Below, piece by piece: positions 1 to 10,019 of a stretch of 64,000 bases of DNA; within the stretch, counting starts at the first letter, position 1, and every line of letters begins with the position of its first letter. Origin of the DNA: Diplodia intermedia (Eukaryota; Ascomycota; Dothideomycetes; Botryosphaeriales; Botryosphaeriaceae). Where the stretch lies: NCBI GenBank assembly GCA_021495925.1, contig JAKEKT010000111.1, positions 1 to 64,000 of the forward strand, given 5' to 3'. The translations under genes were made by a program, and so were the position numbers. Below the pieces are notes generated by a model. That model had not been told where the DNA came from. It saw only the letters and a list, made by a program, of their open reading frames with translations, and ran no database searches.

Positions 1-100
1 TTCACCAGCAGGCTGCTGCCCTCTCTTCTCATATACCCACCGGACCCTTTTGGGGTTGGCGGGGTCGCGCAAATGTTCGAGCGCAAAAAGTGATTTTTTG
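1..100. other. GC-rich window edge outside the RIP island
   Basis: Base composition changes sharply near base 95: 1-95 is GC-rich and looks untouched, while 100 onward is AT-rich. The minus strand is open across 1-90 (reads ALEHLRDPANPKR), so it could be the edge of another gene, but it is too short to identify. Confidence 0.3.
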
Positions 101-134
101 CAAAAAATAATTTGTATAGAAAATCTAAGTATAT

Positions 135-358
135 TGTTACGCCTCTACACTGGCATAGGACTAAGGGTGGACTATAAGCCTTTCGAGTGAGAATTAAGCG
201 TCGGAAGCCGGGTTAACTATTTTTTTCTTTATTTCTTAGTTAGCTAGTTACGGCTATATAAGCCCACTAATCTTTTCTTTCCCTTCTTCTTTCTCTTTAG
301 CTTAGAAACTTCGTTAATTTATACCTAAATTAAACTCTATTCTTTATAGGTCGTGACA
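135..358 (+). repeat. Solo LTR A, same family
   Basis: 224 bp, plus orientation (TGTTACGCC at the start, GTCGTGACA at the end), with a 5-bp direct duplication TATAT at 130-134 and 359-363. It matches the chromovirus LTR along its whole length with scattered transitions. An isolated LTR with its own target duplication is what remains after recombination between the two LTRs of an integrated copy. Confidence 0.92.
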
Positions 359-715
359 TATATTCTCTATTTTTACTTTAATAATAATATTAAATATCTT
401 ATCGTCTATCTTTAGCTTTCTATTAACATCTATAGTATAGTAATCGAGCACTTCGTCTACGTGTCACGCCTCTATACTGGCATAGAACTAAGGGTAGACC
501 ATAAGCCTTTCGGGTAAGAATTAAGCGTCGAAAGCCGGGTTAACTATTTTTTCTTTTATTTCTTAGTTAGCTAGTTACGGCTATATAAGCCTACTAATCT
601 TTTCTTTCTCTTCTTCTTCTTCTTTAGCTTAGAAACTTCGTTAATTTATATCTAAATTAAACTCCGTTCTTTGCAGGTCGTAATACTACGTTAAGTAAGT
701 AATAAAGATCGGTAT
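359..715 (-). pseudogene. Same reductase pseudogene, part displaced by the LTR insertions
   Basis: If one copy of each target duplication is kept and the chromovirus and solo LTR B are left out, the minus-strand frame runs on without a stop from 6681 into 710-691 and then 456-364. It reads ANTDLYYLLN followed by VDEVLDYYTIDV, matching the SxGADEVIDYR region that follows the NADPH-binding fold in MDR reductases. This shows that the insertions hit the coding sequence. The reading frame is ended by solo LTR A. The solo LTR at 462-685 lies inside these coordinates and is not part of the gene. Confidence 0.62.
462..685 (+). repeat. Solo LTR B, same family
   Basis: 224 bp, plus orientation (TGTCACGCC at the start, GGTCGTAATA at the end), with target duplication CTACG at 457-461 and 686-690. 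It lies only 103 bp from solo LTR A and 30 bp from the full element, and points the opposite way to the full element. Confidence 0.93.
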
Positions 716-938
716 TATCACGACCGGTAAAGAACGAAGTTTAATTTAGGTATAAATTAACGAAGTTTCTAAGCTAAAGAAAAAGAAGAAGGGAAAGGGA
801 AGGTTAATAGGCTTATATAGCCGCAACTAGCTAACTAAGAAATAAAGAAAAAATAATTAACCCGGCTTTCGGCGCTTAGTTCTTACTCGAAAGGCTTATG
901 GTTTACCCTTAGTCCTATACTAGTGTAGAGGCGTAATA
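716..938 (-). repeat. 3' LTR of the chromovirus
   Basis: 223 bp, the downstream LTR in element orientation. The target duplication GGTAT is at 711-715. Terminal TGACA has become TAATA on the inner side, again by transitions only. Confidence 0.95.
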
Positions 939-954
939 TTATCCCCTCCTCTAA
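939..954 (-). other. Polypurine tract of the chromovirus
   Basis: Directly inside the 3' LTR the minus strand reads AGAGGAGGGGATAA, a purine run in the place where plus-strand DNA synthesis of an LTR element is primed. The position fits exactly; function is inferred from position and composition. Confidence 0.6.
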
Positions 955-1049
955 AAGAGAGCTCTTCTAAGCTTATTTCGTAGCTTTTGCATCTTATTTT
1001 AACCATCTAGTAAGTTCTAAAGGGGGCCCTAGTTTCTCCGGGTATCTAT

Positions 1050-2230
1050 CGTAAAAGGCTCGGAGTTTCCTAGATGCGTGATTAAAATTTTAAGCTAGAT
1101 ACTACTACGGGTCCGGAGGATGATCTGTCTATTAAACCCGATAGTAAATATGGCCTCGTTTCTTTCTTAAGTCTAGAATTTCTTCCACAATCCACTCCGG
1201 TTCTCCTTCGATTTTCACTGGCGGCTGTGGTTCGCTAATCTATTTATCGAGGGGGTCGTCCGGGTCTTTCACTAGTTTGCTTGCGTGTATAACGGGATAA
1301 AGGCTTAATCTAGGCGGAAGTTCTAGCCTATAAGCCGTGCCGGCTTTCTCGATGATCTTATAAGGGCTAATATACTTCTATGATAGTTTTCTAGAGGGAC
1401 GGCCCTACTTAATATTCCTAGTGGAGACGAAGATCTTATCTCCTACTTCGAAGGTAACGTTCTTTCGATAGCGGTTAGCGTTTTTAGCCTAAATGGTCTG
1501 GCTTTCTTCTAGTCTAGTCTTGCACTAGTTTTAGATCTCGTTCATCTTAGCGGCTATCTACTCAGCTTGCTACTAGTTCTAGAAGAGGGCGGAGCTTACG
1601 TTCTAAGGCCGGGGGCTCTAGTTAAAGAATAGACGGGGCTCATAGCTATATACGGCGAAGAAGGGGCTAACGGTCGAGAAGGTAGAGGTATTAGCGTTAG
1701 CGGAATACTCTATTAAGAAGAGCCACGATATCTAATCGTCTTGGTGGTAGCTGGTAAAGTGTCTAAGATAGGCTTCCATTCCCTAATTTAAGTTCTTCGA
1801 CTATTCGTCGGTTTTAGAATGGTAAGCTATAGAGAGCTTAACGTCGATCTTTAATAGCTAGTAAAGCTCCTTCTAGAATTCACTGACGAACTACGAACCT
1901 CGATCCGAGATGACGGAGGACGGTAGTCTATAAAGCTTCTAGACGTGATCCTTAAACAGTCTTGCCATCTAAGTAGCGGAGGTACCGGTTTCGCAGGAAA
2001 TGAAGTGCCTCATCTTCGAGAAACGATCCACTACTACGAGGATAGCGTCGAAACCTTAGCAAGGCGGAAGACGAATAACGAAATCATAGATAATGTCCGT
2101 CTATGGGCGGTAAGAAATCGGGATGGGGTGCAGAAGCCCGTGATATTTGGCGCGGTTAGACTTTACTCTCTTATAAGAGTAACAGTTACGAACATACTAC
2201 TTAATCTATGCCCGCATTTCTAGCCACACG
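1050..2230 (-). pseudogene. Integrase and chromodomain region of the chromovirus, degenerate
   Basis: Read on the minus strand from 2230 downwards: an HHCC-end segment (NRAKYHGLLHPIPI), the core with GFDAILVVVDRFSKMRHFI, then VISDRGS carrying the second catalytic Asp, and finally a chromodomain beginning EWIVEEILDLRKKRG near 1180 and continuing YRV..TDHPPDP with stops at former Trp/Lys codons. Stops fall mainly where the family has Trp or Gln, the codons RIP turns into stops. Chromodomains of this type steer insertion towards heterochromatin in related elements (family knowledge). Confidence 0.85.
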
Positions 2231-3201
2231 TAGCGTTCTCGGAGCAAATCAATAGTTCTTCTTTTTCTAGGGTACTTAGTAGCCGGTTTGTCATAGGCTT
2301 TCTAGATTAGCTCTAGGCATAGGGGGCCGTCTTCCGAAATGGCTAACCTTTCTTTAAAAGTAAGAAGGTCTTCTTTTAGTTCCTATTCTAGAACTCCGTT
2401 CTTAGCATGCTAGCGAAGCGGTTCTAAACTTAGATGCGTATAGTTTGCCTCTCTAATGCGTTCCACGAGAGGCTCCACGGGCAGGTCGAGGAAAGCTAGT
2501 AGAGGGAAGTATAATTTCTCTAGCAGTAGCTTATTTATAAAGAGTACTCGTTCGTCGATTTCTAACTAGAGGAGGTCTTGCTCTCTTCGAAATAGAGCGT
2601 CTACTCGAAGGTTCTACTTGCCGGGAATGGAAAGAATCTTAAAGTAGTAGTCTTAAAGTATTATAATATAGCGAACTTAACGGCGGAAGAGCTTCTTAGC
2701 CTAAAGAAAGGTCTTTAGCGTCTCGTAATCTAAGAACACTTAGATTAGAATGGGGGTGTCGATGTACTCGGAACGCCATTCTTTAAAGGCCCTAACAATG
2801 GCGAGCAACTTCTTATCGTAGATAGTATAGTTATATTCGGTGGGCGAGAGCTTCTTAAAGAAGTAGGCCACCGGGTGTAACCTACTCTCGTCATCCTTCT
2901 ATATTATGACGCCTCCGGAGACGTAGTCTAAGGAGTCCACTTTAATATAGATGGTCCGCTTAGAGTCGAAGTATCGTAGTACTAGATCGAAGCTTATAGT
3001 CTTCTTAAGGGCATTAAAGGCGGCTTAACATTTAGAAGTCTAGGCGAACTGTTATTCTTTCTTAGTTAGATTAGTAAGGGGTTTTACGATGGAAGAGTAC
3101 CCTCGAACGAATCTTCGATAGTAGTTATAAAGGCCGAGAAATAACTACACTTCTTATAGTGTTTTAGGGGGTTCCTAGCCGATAATTGCCTAGACCTTAG
3201 T

Positions 3202-3850
3202 AGGGTCCATTCTAATGCCGTTTCTAGTAATAATGAGGCCTAGAAACTTAGTCTTAGTAACTTTAAACTCGCACTTCTTCGGGTCGGGTTACAGCCCTAC
3301 TTTTCTTAGGCGAGTGAGGACTTTCTTAATATGTCGGCGGTGCTCTTTCTTGGTCTTACTATAGATCAGGATGTTATCCACGTATACTACGTAGAACTAA
3401 TCTAGATAATCTATTAGTATCTTATTAATGTAGTACTAAAAGGTGGAGGGTCCGTTATAGAGTCTAAAGAACATCACGTTATACCGGTAGAAGCCCTAGC
3501 GAGTGCGGAAAGTGATAAGGTTCTTAAAGTCGGGGTGCATGCGTATCTTGTAGAAGGCTTAACGCACGTTAATCTTAGAGAAGTACCTAGATTCTTATAG
3601 TTAGGCCAGCGTCTTATCGATTAAGGGTAGCGGGTAGCGGTTCTTCTTTATAACGGCGTTTAGCTTTCGATAGTCCACGTAGAAGCGTAGTCCTTCTTCT
3701 AGTTTCTTTACTATAAGAATAGGAAATTTAAAGTTCGCGTTACTAGGCTCGATAAACTCCTTCTTGCGATTCTTTTTAATATAGGTCCGGGCAGCCTCCA
3801 TCTCTTCTAGGGACATACGAAAGAGTGGCGGGGTGCGAAGATTCGGTTCT
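3202..3850 (-). pseudogene. Reverse transcriptase region of the chromovirus, degenerate
   Basis: The longest open piece (3601-3816) encodes an RT palm segment with FRFYVDYRKLN-like sequence (here GLRFYVDYRKLNAV) followed by NRYPLPLID, typical of Ty3/Gypsy enzymes. Further along, the catalytic YVDD box at 3373-3384 reads YVDN, so one of the two active-site aspartates is lost through a G-to-A change. Stops interrupt the rest of the frame. Boundaries are approximate because the flanking sequence is degenerate. Confidence 0.85.
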
Positions 3851-4925
3851 TCCTTAAGCTCGATCTTATAAATAGCATCGAAGGGGATGATAATCTAGTT
3901 AGAGAGTGCTTTCTAAAAGTCCGGTAGAAACTCTTCTAACTAGGCGGGAATAGGGTTTTTAAGTTCTAGAGGCGTCTTTAAGTCGTTAGATAGAGCTTTC
4001 TAAATATAGAATAGCTCCAGCTAATTAGTAAGTTCTTCTAACGAGATTCTATAGACCTCGGTGCCCTTAATCTATAGGTAGTTAGCGAATTCCTCGCCGT
4101 CTATCCATCTACACTAAGAGGTATCGACTATTAGGGTCTATAGTATTCTAGGCTTCTCTTAAGTAGACTAAAGCTCTTTATCTATCTAGCGTAGTCCATT
4201 ACGGACGCTTTAATCGTGGCGGTTCTTCCCAAGTAGGCGCCTAAGGATCCGTATAGACTAAATGGCGGGGGGTTTCTATTCTTTCGTAGGCGGTAGCGAA
4301 GCTAGGGTCGTAGAGGCTAGAGGTTTCTAAGAGTGAGAGTAGTGCCCTTCTTCGAACGAAAGGGACCGTAAACCTAGGTTTAGCTAAACTCTATAGGCTT
4401 TCATTCATTCTAGGCCTAGAATTATGTCGTATTTTTCTAGGGTCTGTATGACGAGAAGAGGAGCTAAGCTTTCCTAGTGTCCCTAGATCTTTATAAAGAG
4501 GTAAAGCTTCTAGACGATAACAAAACCGTGGCTATTATTAGCGAGGGTAAAGGGAATAGGTTTAGCTAAGAAAAGAAAAGAACACTTAATCTTCTTAACC
4601 ATCTAGTGCGCGAAGTCTCGGCTTATAATAGTATAGAGAAGGGCTTCGGTATTTACTAATATATTAACTACTAGCTGCCTATTCTAAAAATAAAGGGTAA
4701 CAGGCACTAGAAAAGAAGTGGGGGTAGAAGACTAGAGAGAGCTAAGGTAGATGTTCGAGTAAGAAACTTTATATTAGCTCTTTAGCGCGTCTATGTGGAG
4801 AGCTACTCGTTTTCCGAGTTGTTACTATCGGTAAGGACCTTCTCTACGTAAGACGGCTTAGGGGAGTCGGGCTTAGAAGGGCCTTCTATCTTTAATGCGT
4901 TAAGAAAGGGGTTGCCCTTATTAGG

Positions 4926-4967
4926 GTAATCACGTGCCATATGTCCCTTAGTTCCGCACTTAAAGTA
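4926..4967 (-). other. Gag CCHC zinc knuckle, damaged
   Basis: The minus strand encodes YFKCGTKGHMARDY, a 14-residue CX2CX4HX4C knuckle in which the first and last Cys are now Tyr. TGC/TGT to TAC/TAT is one G-to-A change each, the strand-complement of a RIP C-to-T change. It marks the nucleocapsid part of gag in the dead element. Confidence 0.85.
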
Positions 4968-6452
4968 GAGTTCTTCCTCGAGAAAGCGTTTCTTATTCTT
5001 ATTCGGCTTCTTCTTAACCTTAGTATCGGCTCTCTTACTTGGCTTATCGGAGAAAGAGACGGTTGTTGAGGATTCTAAGCTAGAACTAGAAGCGTTAGCG
5101 CGAATCGAGTTATAAGAGGTGGTGTTCTTGCGCCGGTTGTTCTTCTACTTCTAGTTCTAACGAATGTAGTTCTAGGCCCTATAAGCGCTAGCTAGTCCTT
5201 TAATACTTCTATAAAGAGTGCTCTTAATCGGCTATAGGTCTAGCTAAAGGGTGTTAGTAAGGCGCATCTATAGGTTATTAAACTAGCTCGTGGCAGGGAC
5301 CTCTACCTTAGTAGCAGTCTTAATGAATTAGGCATAGAAATCCTCAAACGCCTTATTAGAGAATATCTTAAGCTTAAAGTAGCTCTCTAGCGCCTTCTCC
5401 TTTAGAAAGGGGTTTATAAAGACCTAGGTTAGATAGTTTAGAACGAACTTAGTAGTAAGATAAGCTAAGAGGCTGTTCGACTTTATACGAGATAGCATGT
5501 GCTAATTAGCCTCTCCGTCGGTGCGTTCGAAGATGTACGCGATCTTATCTTATTTAGAGTAATAGTGGCGGGCCTTAATGCGAAGCTTACTAAGAATGTT
5601 AGTCTTCTAGGCCCGGAAGTTCTATTTCTTATTATTACTAAAGCGCGAAGGGTCTAAAAACTTAGCTTTACTTTCGGCGGGCTAGAAGAAATCACGTAAA
5701 GGTAGTAGTCTATTTCTTCGAAGTGCTTAAACGACGTTAGTCTATAGTTAAGCGATTTTCTTCTTCTACTACTAGATCTCTTCCGATAGCTATCGAGTCT
5801 CTTTCTCTAGCTATCGCGTTCTAGCCCGGGTAATAAGCTTCTTAGTGTTCTTATTCTACGTCTATTCTCTATATTCTCGAAGCTTGACGGTGCGTTCCTA
5901 GTCAATCTAATTGTAGTGACGGATGGTATAGCAGATGGCCATAATTAGAAGACCTGGGGTGTCGATAAAGGCGGCCTAGTCGGCGTTAAGCTGTCGGTTC
6001 CTAGGGTTAAGGAGAAGGTGCAGGTAGTGGAGGTTATTCGTAACGAAAGTAAGAGGCCGGTTCTAGTTTACTCGACTAGAGTTAATATTATTTTCGGTAA
6101 GAAGCTACTAGATTTCCGTAGAAAGCTTAAGATTAAAAGAAGATTAATCTAAGAAGAATTTCTTAACGTTCTAATCTTCTTTCTACTTCTTCTTAGAGTG
6201 GTAGAAAACTAAGTTGCGGTAAGACCTAGCTATAGTAAACTTATTAAGCTAGGGCGGAAGTGGAAATCTATTCTTTTTCTGATGACGTTAGAGTAAAAAC
6301 TCTAAACTTATCTTTTCTAGATAACGCTCTAGGTTTTACCATAAGTAAGAGTAAAGAGGGTTAGTAAAGAGGTACTTTCTTCTTAGTATAAAGTAGAATG
6401 AACTTCTACTTACGACTAAGAGAAAGGCTTAGGTTAAAAGAGCTTAGAAAAG

Positions 6453-6675
6453 TATTACAACCGGCAAAGAACGAAGTTTAATTTAGATATAAATTAACGA
6501 AGTTTCTAAGCTAAAGAAAAAGAAGAAGGGAAAGAAAAGGTTAGTGGGCTTATATAGCCGCAACTAGCTAACTAAGAAATAAAGGAAAAATAGTTAACCC
6601 GGCTTCCGGCGCTTGGTTCTCACCCGGAAGGCTTATAGTCCACCCTTAGTCCCATGCCAGTATAGAGGCGTGACA
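6453..6675 (-). repeat. 5' LTR of the chromovirus
   Basis: 223 bp, the upstream LTR in element orientation (minus strand begins TGTCACGCCTC and ends GTAATA). Next to the target duplication GGTAT at 6676-6680. Compared with the partner LTR at 716-938 I count 24 differences, all of them transitions and no indels. It is the less mutated of the pair. Confidence 0.95.
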
Positions 6676-7219
6676 GGTATTAGCGATAGAGTAAGTTATA
6701 ATAACGCGGGCGGCGCCGCCGTTAATAAAGATCTTATAATTAAGGGTAACGTCGCCCTACTAAGCGTGCGGAGGGCGAAAAGACCTATAATATCGACGTA
6801 GGCCGTATCGTCTAGAGAAATTTCGACGGGGATAGGCACGCATTAGCTCGTAGTATCGACGATAAACTAGAAAAGGCTTTCGTATTTAGATAGCGTTAGA
6901 GCATAGGGTATAGCATTAAACACGAGCGCACCGGGCTAGGCGAGCTTCGAATAAGTAGCAGCGACGAAGAAGTAAACAGCGATAACGCGGCCGTAGAAGT
7001 CCATGCCCGGCTAGTACAGGCCGCTGCGGAAGAGAAGCTTAAAGCCGATGCCCATCTTAGCGATCTTGTAGTCGGCCGAGTTTAGGGCGGCAGTGACAAC
7101 TTCGATAAGGACGCAGGCATAGAGGCGTTCAGTATGAGCGAAACTTCGAGCGTTGTGGTAATACCGCCGGCCGCGGTCTATTAAGCTTACATTCCGGGTT
7201 GCTGATCGTTAGTAGGCAT
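6676..7219 (-). pseudogene. Zinc-type alcohol dehydrogenase / enoyl reductase-like pseudogene, 5' part
   Basis: A minus-strand reading from an ATG at 7219 gives MPTNDQQPGM, then after a frame change VLIEVVTAALNSADYKIA, which matches the N-terminal GroES-like fold of MDR-family reductases (the AALNPADWK block), then a GMDFYGRVIAV block, a VPIPVEISLDDTA block and, in another frame, KIFINGGAA, the start of the NADPH-binding glycine loop. Stops occur at former Trp/Gln codons and Gly/Ala are replaced in the RIP manner. The gene is cut at 6676 by the chromovirus. The family includes quinone oxidoreductases and trans-acting enoyl reductases of polyketide clusters; I cannot tell which. It lies 318 bp from the stop of the Zn2Cys6 regulator, on the same strand. 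Confidence 0.72.
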
Positions 7220-7537
7220 TTCAGGTGGTTGCTGTCGCGACGACTGGCTGGAGGACAGGTTTGGTTCGGTAGCTATCGATGATCATCGGTGGCCCCCTAG
7301 TAAGTATCTAGAGCCCCCGCGACGCGTCCGCGGGAAACCTACTTACTACTGCCGCCGATTACGAGCCGGGCGCTCAAGGGAACACGCAATCGACGGAGTA
7401 GAAAAACTTGTTTCCATCAGAACTGACATGGCACCATTCCACGTAGAATCGGACTGAGCAGAATGTTGCCGCAAACGCTACGTCCGACCTGCTCGAAGTA
7501 GAATTGAACTCGTCGGCATCACTTGCTGCTCCGGTAA
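7220..7537. other. Intergenic, reductase pseudogene promoter side and regulator 3' end
   Basis: GC content returns to normal here, so this is the right border of the RIP island. It holds the former promoter of the pseudogene and the 3' end of the regulator gene. No other coding signal was seen. Confidence 0.5.
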
Positions 7538-10019
7538 CTATATGCCCCCTGCCTGCGCTCCTCCCATGTACCATGCCCAATCTTGGTCTATATCCATGTT
7601 GGATACGAGACTCTGCCACGGTCCGCCGTGGCTACCACTCATCAGACTATCCAGGCCATCCTCTCCCGCCGCCCATGCTTGTGGATCAACGGCACCGGGG
7701 AACAGGAAGGGGTCGTATGCGATGTAAGGATTGTTGAGGCCGCTCGGGTCGCCATTCACAGAGCTCGTGTTGGAGTGCTGGTTCTGGGAGGTAGAAGGTG
7801 AAGGAAGGTAAGGAGGTTGGTGGATGGTCGACGGAGGAGACATGCTATGCGCAGATGCCGTAACCCCTGGGACTGCTGCAGACGATGAGACCTTGCTAGT
7901 ATCGGTGGTCCTCACGGCTGCAGTGCTCTTTTTGCTGGACGTATCGCCGAAATTCCTGCCCCTGCGGATTGTAATGGCACCGAAGTACGGGATCACGATC
8001 CTCTGGGTGCACTCCGTGTCCTCGCCCGCCACGTCCCGGTTCCTCAGGCTGGACAGCTGTTGCATCACCTTCAGGCTTTGGGCTGCTACTTTGCCGCCTT
8101 TCTCATTGGAAGCGCGGCCGAAGATATCCATCGTCATCTCGATCAGCCGCCAGTCTTGCTCTTCTGTGAGGATGTTCTGGTTTTGATAACCCGCGGCGCC
8201 ATTTGCATTGTGGAGCCGCGAATACCCGAGGAGGCCCAGCATGATCAGCACCGCAGCGGTGAAGCCGAGGAAGTCGATGACCTTGCACTCGTACAGCGGC
8301 TCGCCGTTTCCGCCTCGGAGGAAATGATACAGTGTTAGAAGCTCTCGAGAAGCGCTGTAGCACGTGGTACGGCTGTATTCGAACTTTGCTGAGTTGGGAA
8401 CCGAGGCAGATCGGAGCATGAATGGCAGATGCAGGTATACTCGGAGTTGTTGGAAGCATATTTGGGCCAGAAGCCTCTCGCGCAAGGTCACGGTTTGGAC
8501 GGGGTCGATGGCGTGTAAGAGCTGTGACTGGGTGTCCCACCATCCTGCGGGCATAGAGTCGACCATTGTATCAAGCTCCTGGTCGAGCTCGAGCGCAGCG
8601 CCGAGTGACAGCTCATGAACACCTTGGGTACGGTCGATAACCTTGCCAGCCAAGACCGACAATTTCTGCATGAAGTCACGCTGCCCGTCGGCGTCTTTGT
8701 CCTTGCCAAAGTAATTCATGTCGCAGTGGGCGTCGGCGACGCCGTAAGGGAGGCCGAGCAGCAAGCTTAGAAAGCGATCTGTCTGATACAGGCTCCACCA
8801 CACGCTATCCCATGTCTCATTGGTTGCATGGCTTCGGTGGAGGCCCTGGGTTCTTCCATCAGCGCCGCAGGCTCAAGAGGTGGGTGTGACTTACCATGAG
8901 CTGTGCGTATGTCAGACCCTTCCTGGCGGCAAGCCAAGCTCTGCGCGGCTGGCCAATCTCCGAGTAACATTTGGACACCAATATGGCGCACTCCATGCCC
9001 TCGACCGTTGCTGCATATTCGTCGTCTGATATGATCAACGCGTCGACCATCGCCAGCGAATTGTTGAGGTTCTCGAGATCCAGAGCCACGCCTATGCACA
9101 AGAGCAAGACGCCCACCTCGGCGGGGCTTCCCCTGTCGAGGGTCTGCATAGCGAAGTGCTGCAGGGTCCTGCCACGGGCAGTGCCTCCCAGCTTGTGACG
9201 CCAAACGCGCCACCAGTCATCGTTGGTTGTGACAGCCTTCTCGACCACCTCCTTGGAGGGGAGGAGCGTCAGAAGCATGTCACGGGTGCGCTTCTCCTTG
9301 GACTTCTTGACCTTGGGAATACCAATGTCATCGCACTCACACGACAGCTGCACGCTGCCGATGTCGTAGACCTGGGCCGTAGGGGCCACGGGCACGGGAG
9401 GACCCGGCTTTCTGGCAGGGTCAGCGGTGGGCTGCGAGGGCTGTGCTCGGCCCAACTAGGAGAGGGTCAGCAGGCACAAAATCGGAGCGGACGAGAGGAG
9501 ACGCACGGCTTCATTGTCAAACATGGCCATGACGGGGGCCTTGGTCTGACCGGCAAGGCCTGAGGAGGCATCGGAGTGGGGGGTTCGCGGGAGGACGTCC
9601 GCGCCCAGTCGCCTCAACGTCTCGGCGGCGCCGGCAGCCGAACGGTCGTCGAGGAGCGACTCGATGAGAGCCTCGAGCTTGGCGACGCGCTCGCGGAGGT
9701 TCTTCCTGTTGTCGACGATTGCATCTGGATCGGCGTTCTCCTGGTCGATGCAGCGCGACCCGCGGGCGAAGCACTCGGTGCACTCGCCGGGATGCTCGTC
9801 GCTGGAGATGCAGCGAATCTTGCGCCGGCGGCCTTGCGATACAAGTCAGTCGATGCGAAACTAGACGAATGGAGCATCTGGATCGGCACGGGGACGAAAA
9901 GCCACCGCTCGCTCCCTTGCTCGGGGAGACGTACATTCGAAGCAGCTATGAGTGCCCTTGCGCATCCTCTTGCGGACGCCGCCGTCGCGGACGCCGGCTT
10001 CGGACGAAGAGCGGGTCAT
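7538..10019 (-). CDS. Zn2Cys6 transcription factor with fungal-specific TF domain
   Basis: Predicted nuclear regulator of about 749 residues, read as four exons: 10019-9935, 9832-9507, 9455-8895 and 8815-7538. The DNA-binding zinc cluster has Cys at residues 26, 29, 36, 46, 49 and 56 (CX2CX6CX9CX2CX6C); the second Cys codon is split by the first intron (GTACGT donor, 102 bp). The middle and end form the fungal_trans domain, including VWWSLYQTDRFLSLLLGLPY, the usual signature. The C-terminus is Pro/Ser/Asn-rich, as in activation tails. The third intron is uncertain: the donor GTAAGT at 8894 is good, but the in-frame acceptor at 8816-8817 is a weak GAG. It lies head-to-tail behind the dead reductase, which might have been a target; that is inference. 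The target genes cannot be named. Confidence 0.88.

Larger units (their letters stand above)
716..6675 (-). mobile_element. RIP-inactivated Ty3/Gypsy chromovirus, full length
   Basis: A complete LTR retrotransposon lying on the minus strand, 5960 bp, bounded by two 223-bp LTRs and by a perfect 5-bp target duplication GGTAT (711-715 and 6676-6680). In minus-strand order I can read a gag CCHC knuckle (4926-4967), reverse transcriptase (about 3200-3850, including a VDYRKLNAV block and the YVDD-box region at 3373-3384), an RNase H stretch (about 2700-2870, KLSPTEYNYTIYDKKLLAIV-like), an integrase core (about 1600-2225, with a SDRGS block near 1895-1910) and a C-terminal chromodomain (about 1050-1210), which marks the chromovirus branch. 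All domains are broken by stops, mostly at former Trp (TGG) or Gln codons, and key residues are mutated (YVDN, Cys to Tyr). CA and TG dinucleotides are scarce while CG is kept, as expected from CpA-directed RIP. It cannot encode active proteins. Family assignment is firm; the lineage inside chromoviruses is not resolved. Confidence 0.95.

Noticed and set aside
1945..2223. Open frame of 92 codons on the plus strand
   Set aside because: It is antisense to the integrase region of the dead chromovirus; the minus strand carries the recognisable integrase blocks.
6613..6801. 62-codon plus frame across the end of the 5' LTR
   Set aside because: Crosses the LTR boundary into the reductase pseudogene on the antisense strand; no domain.
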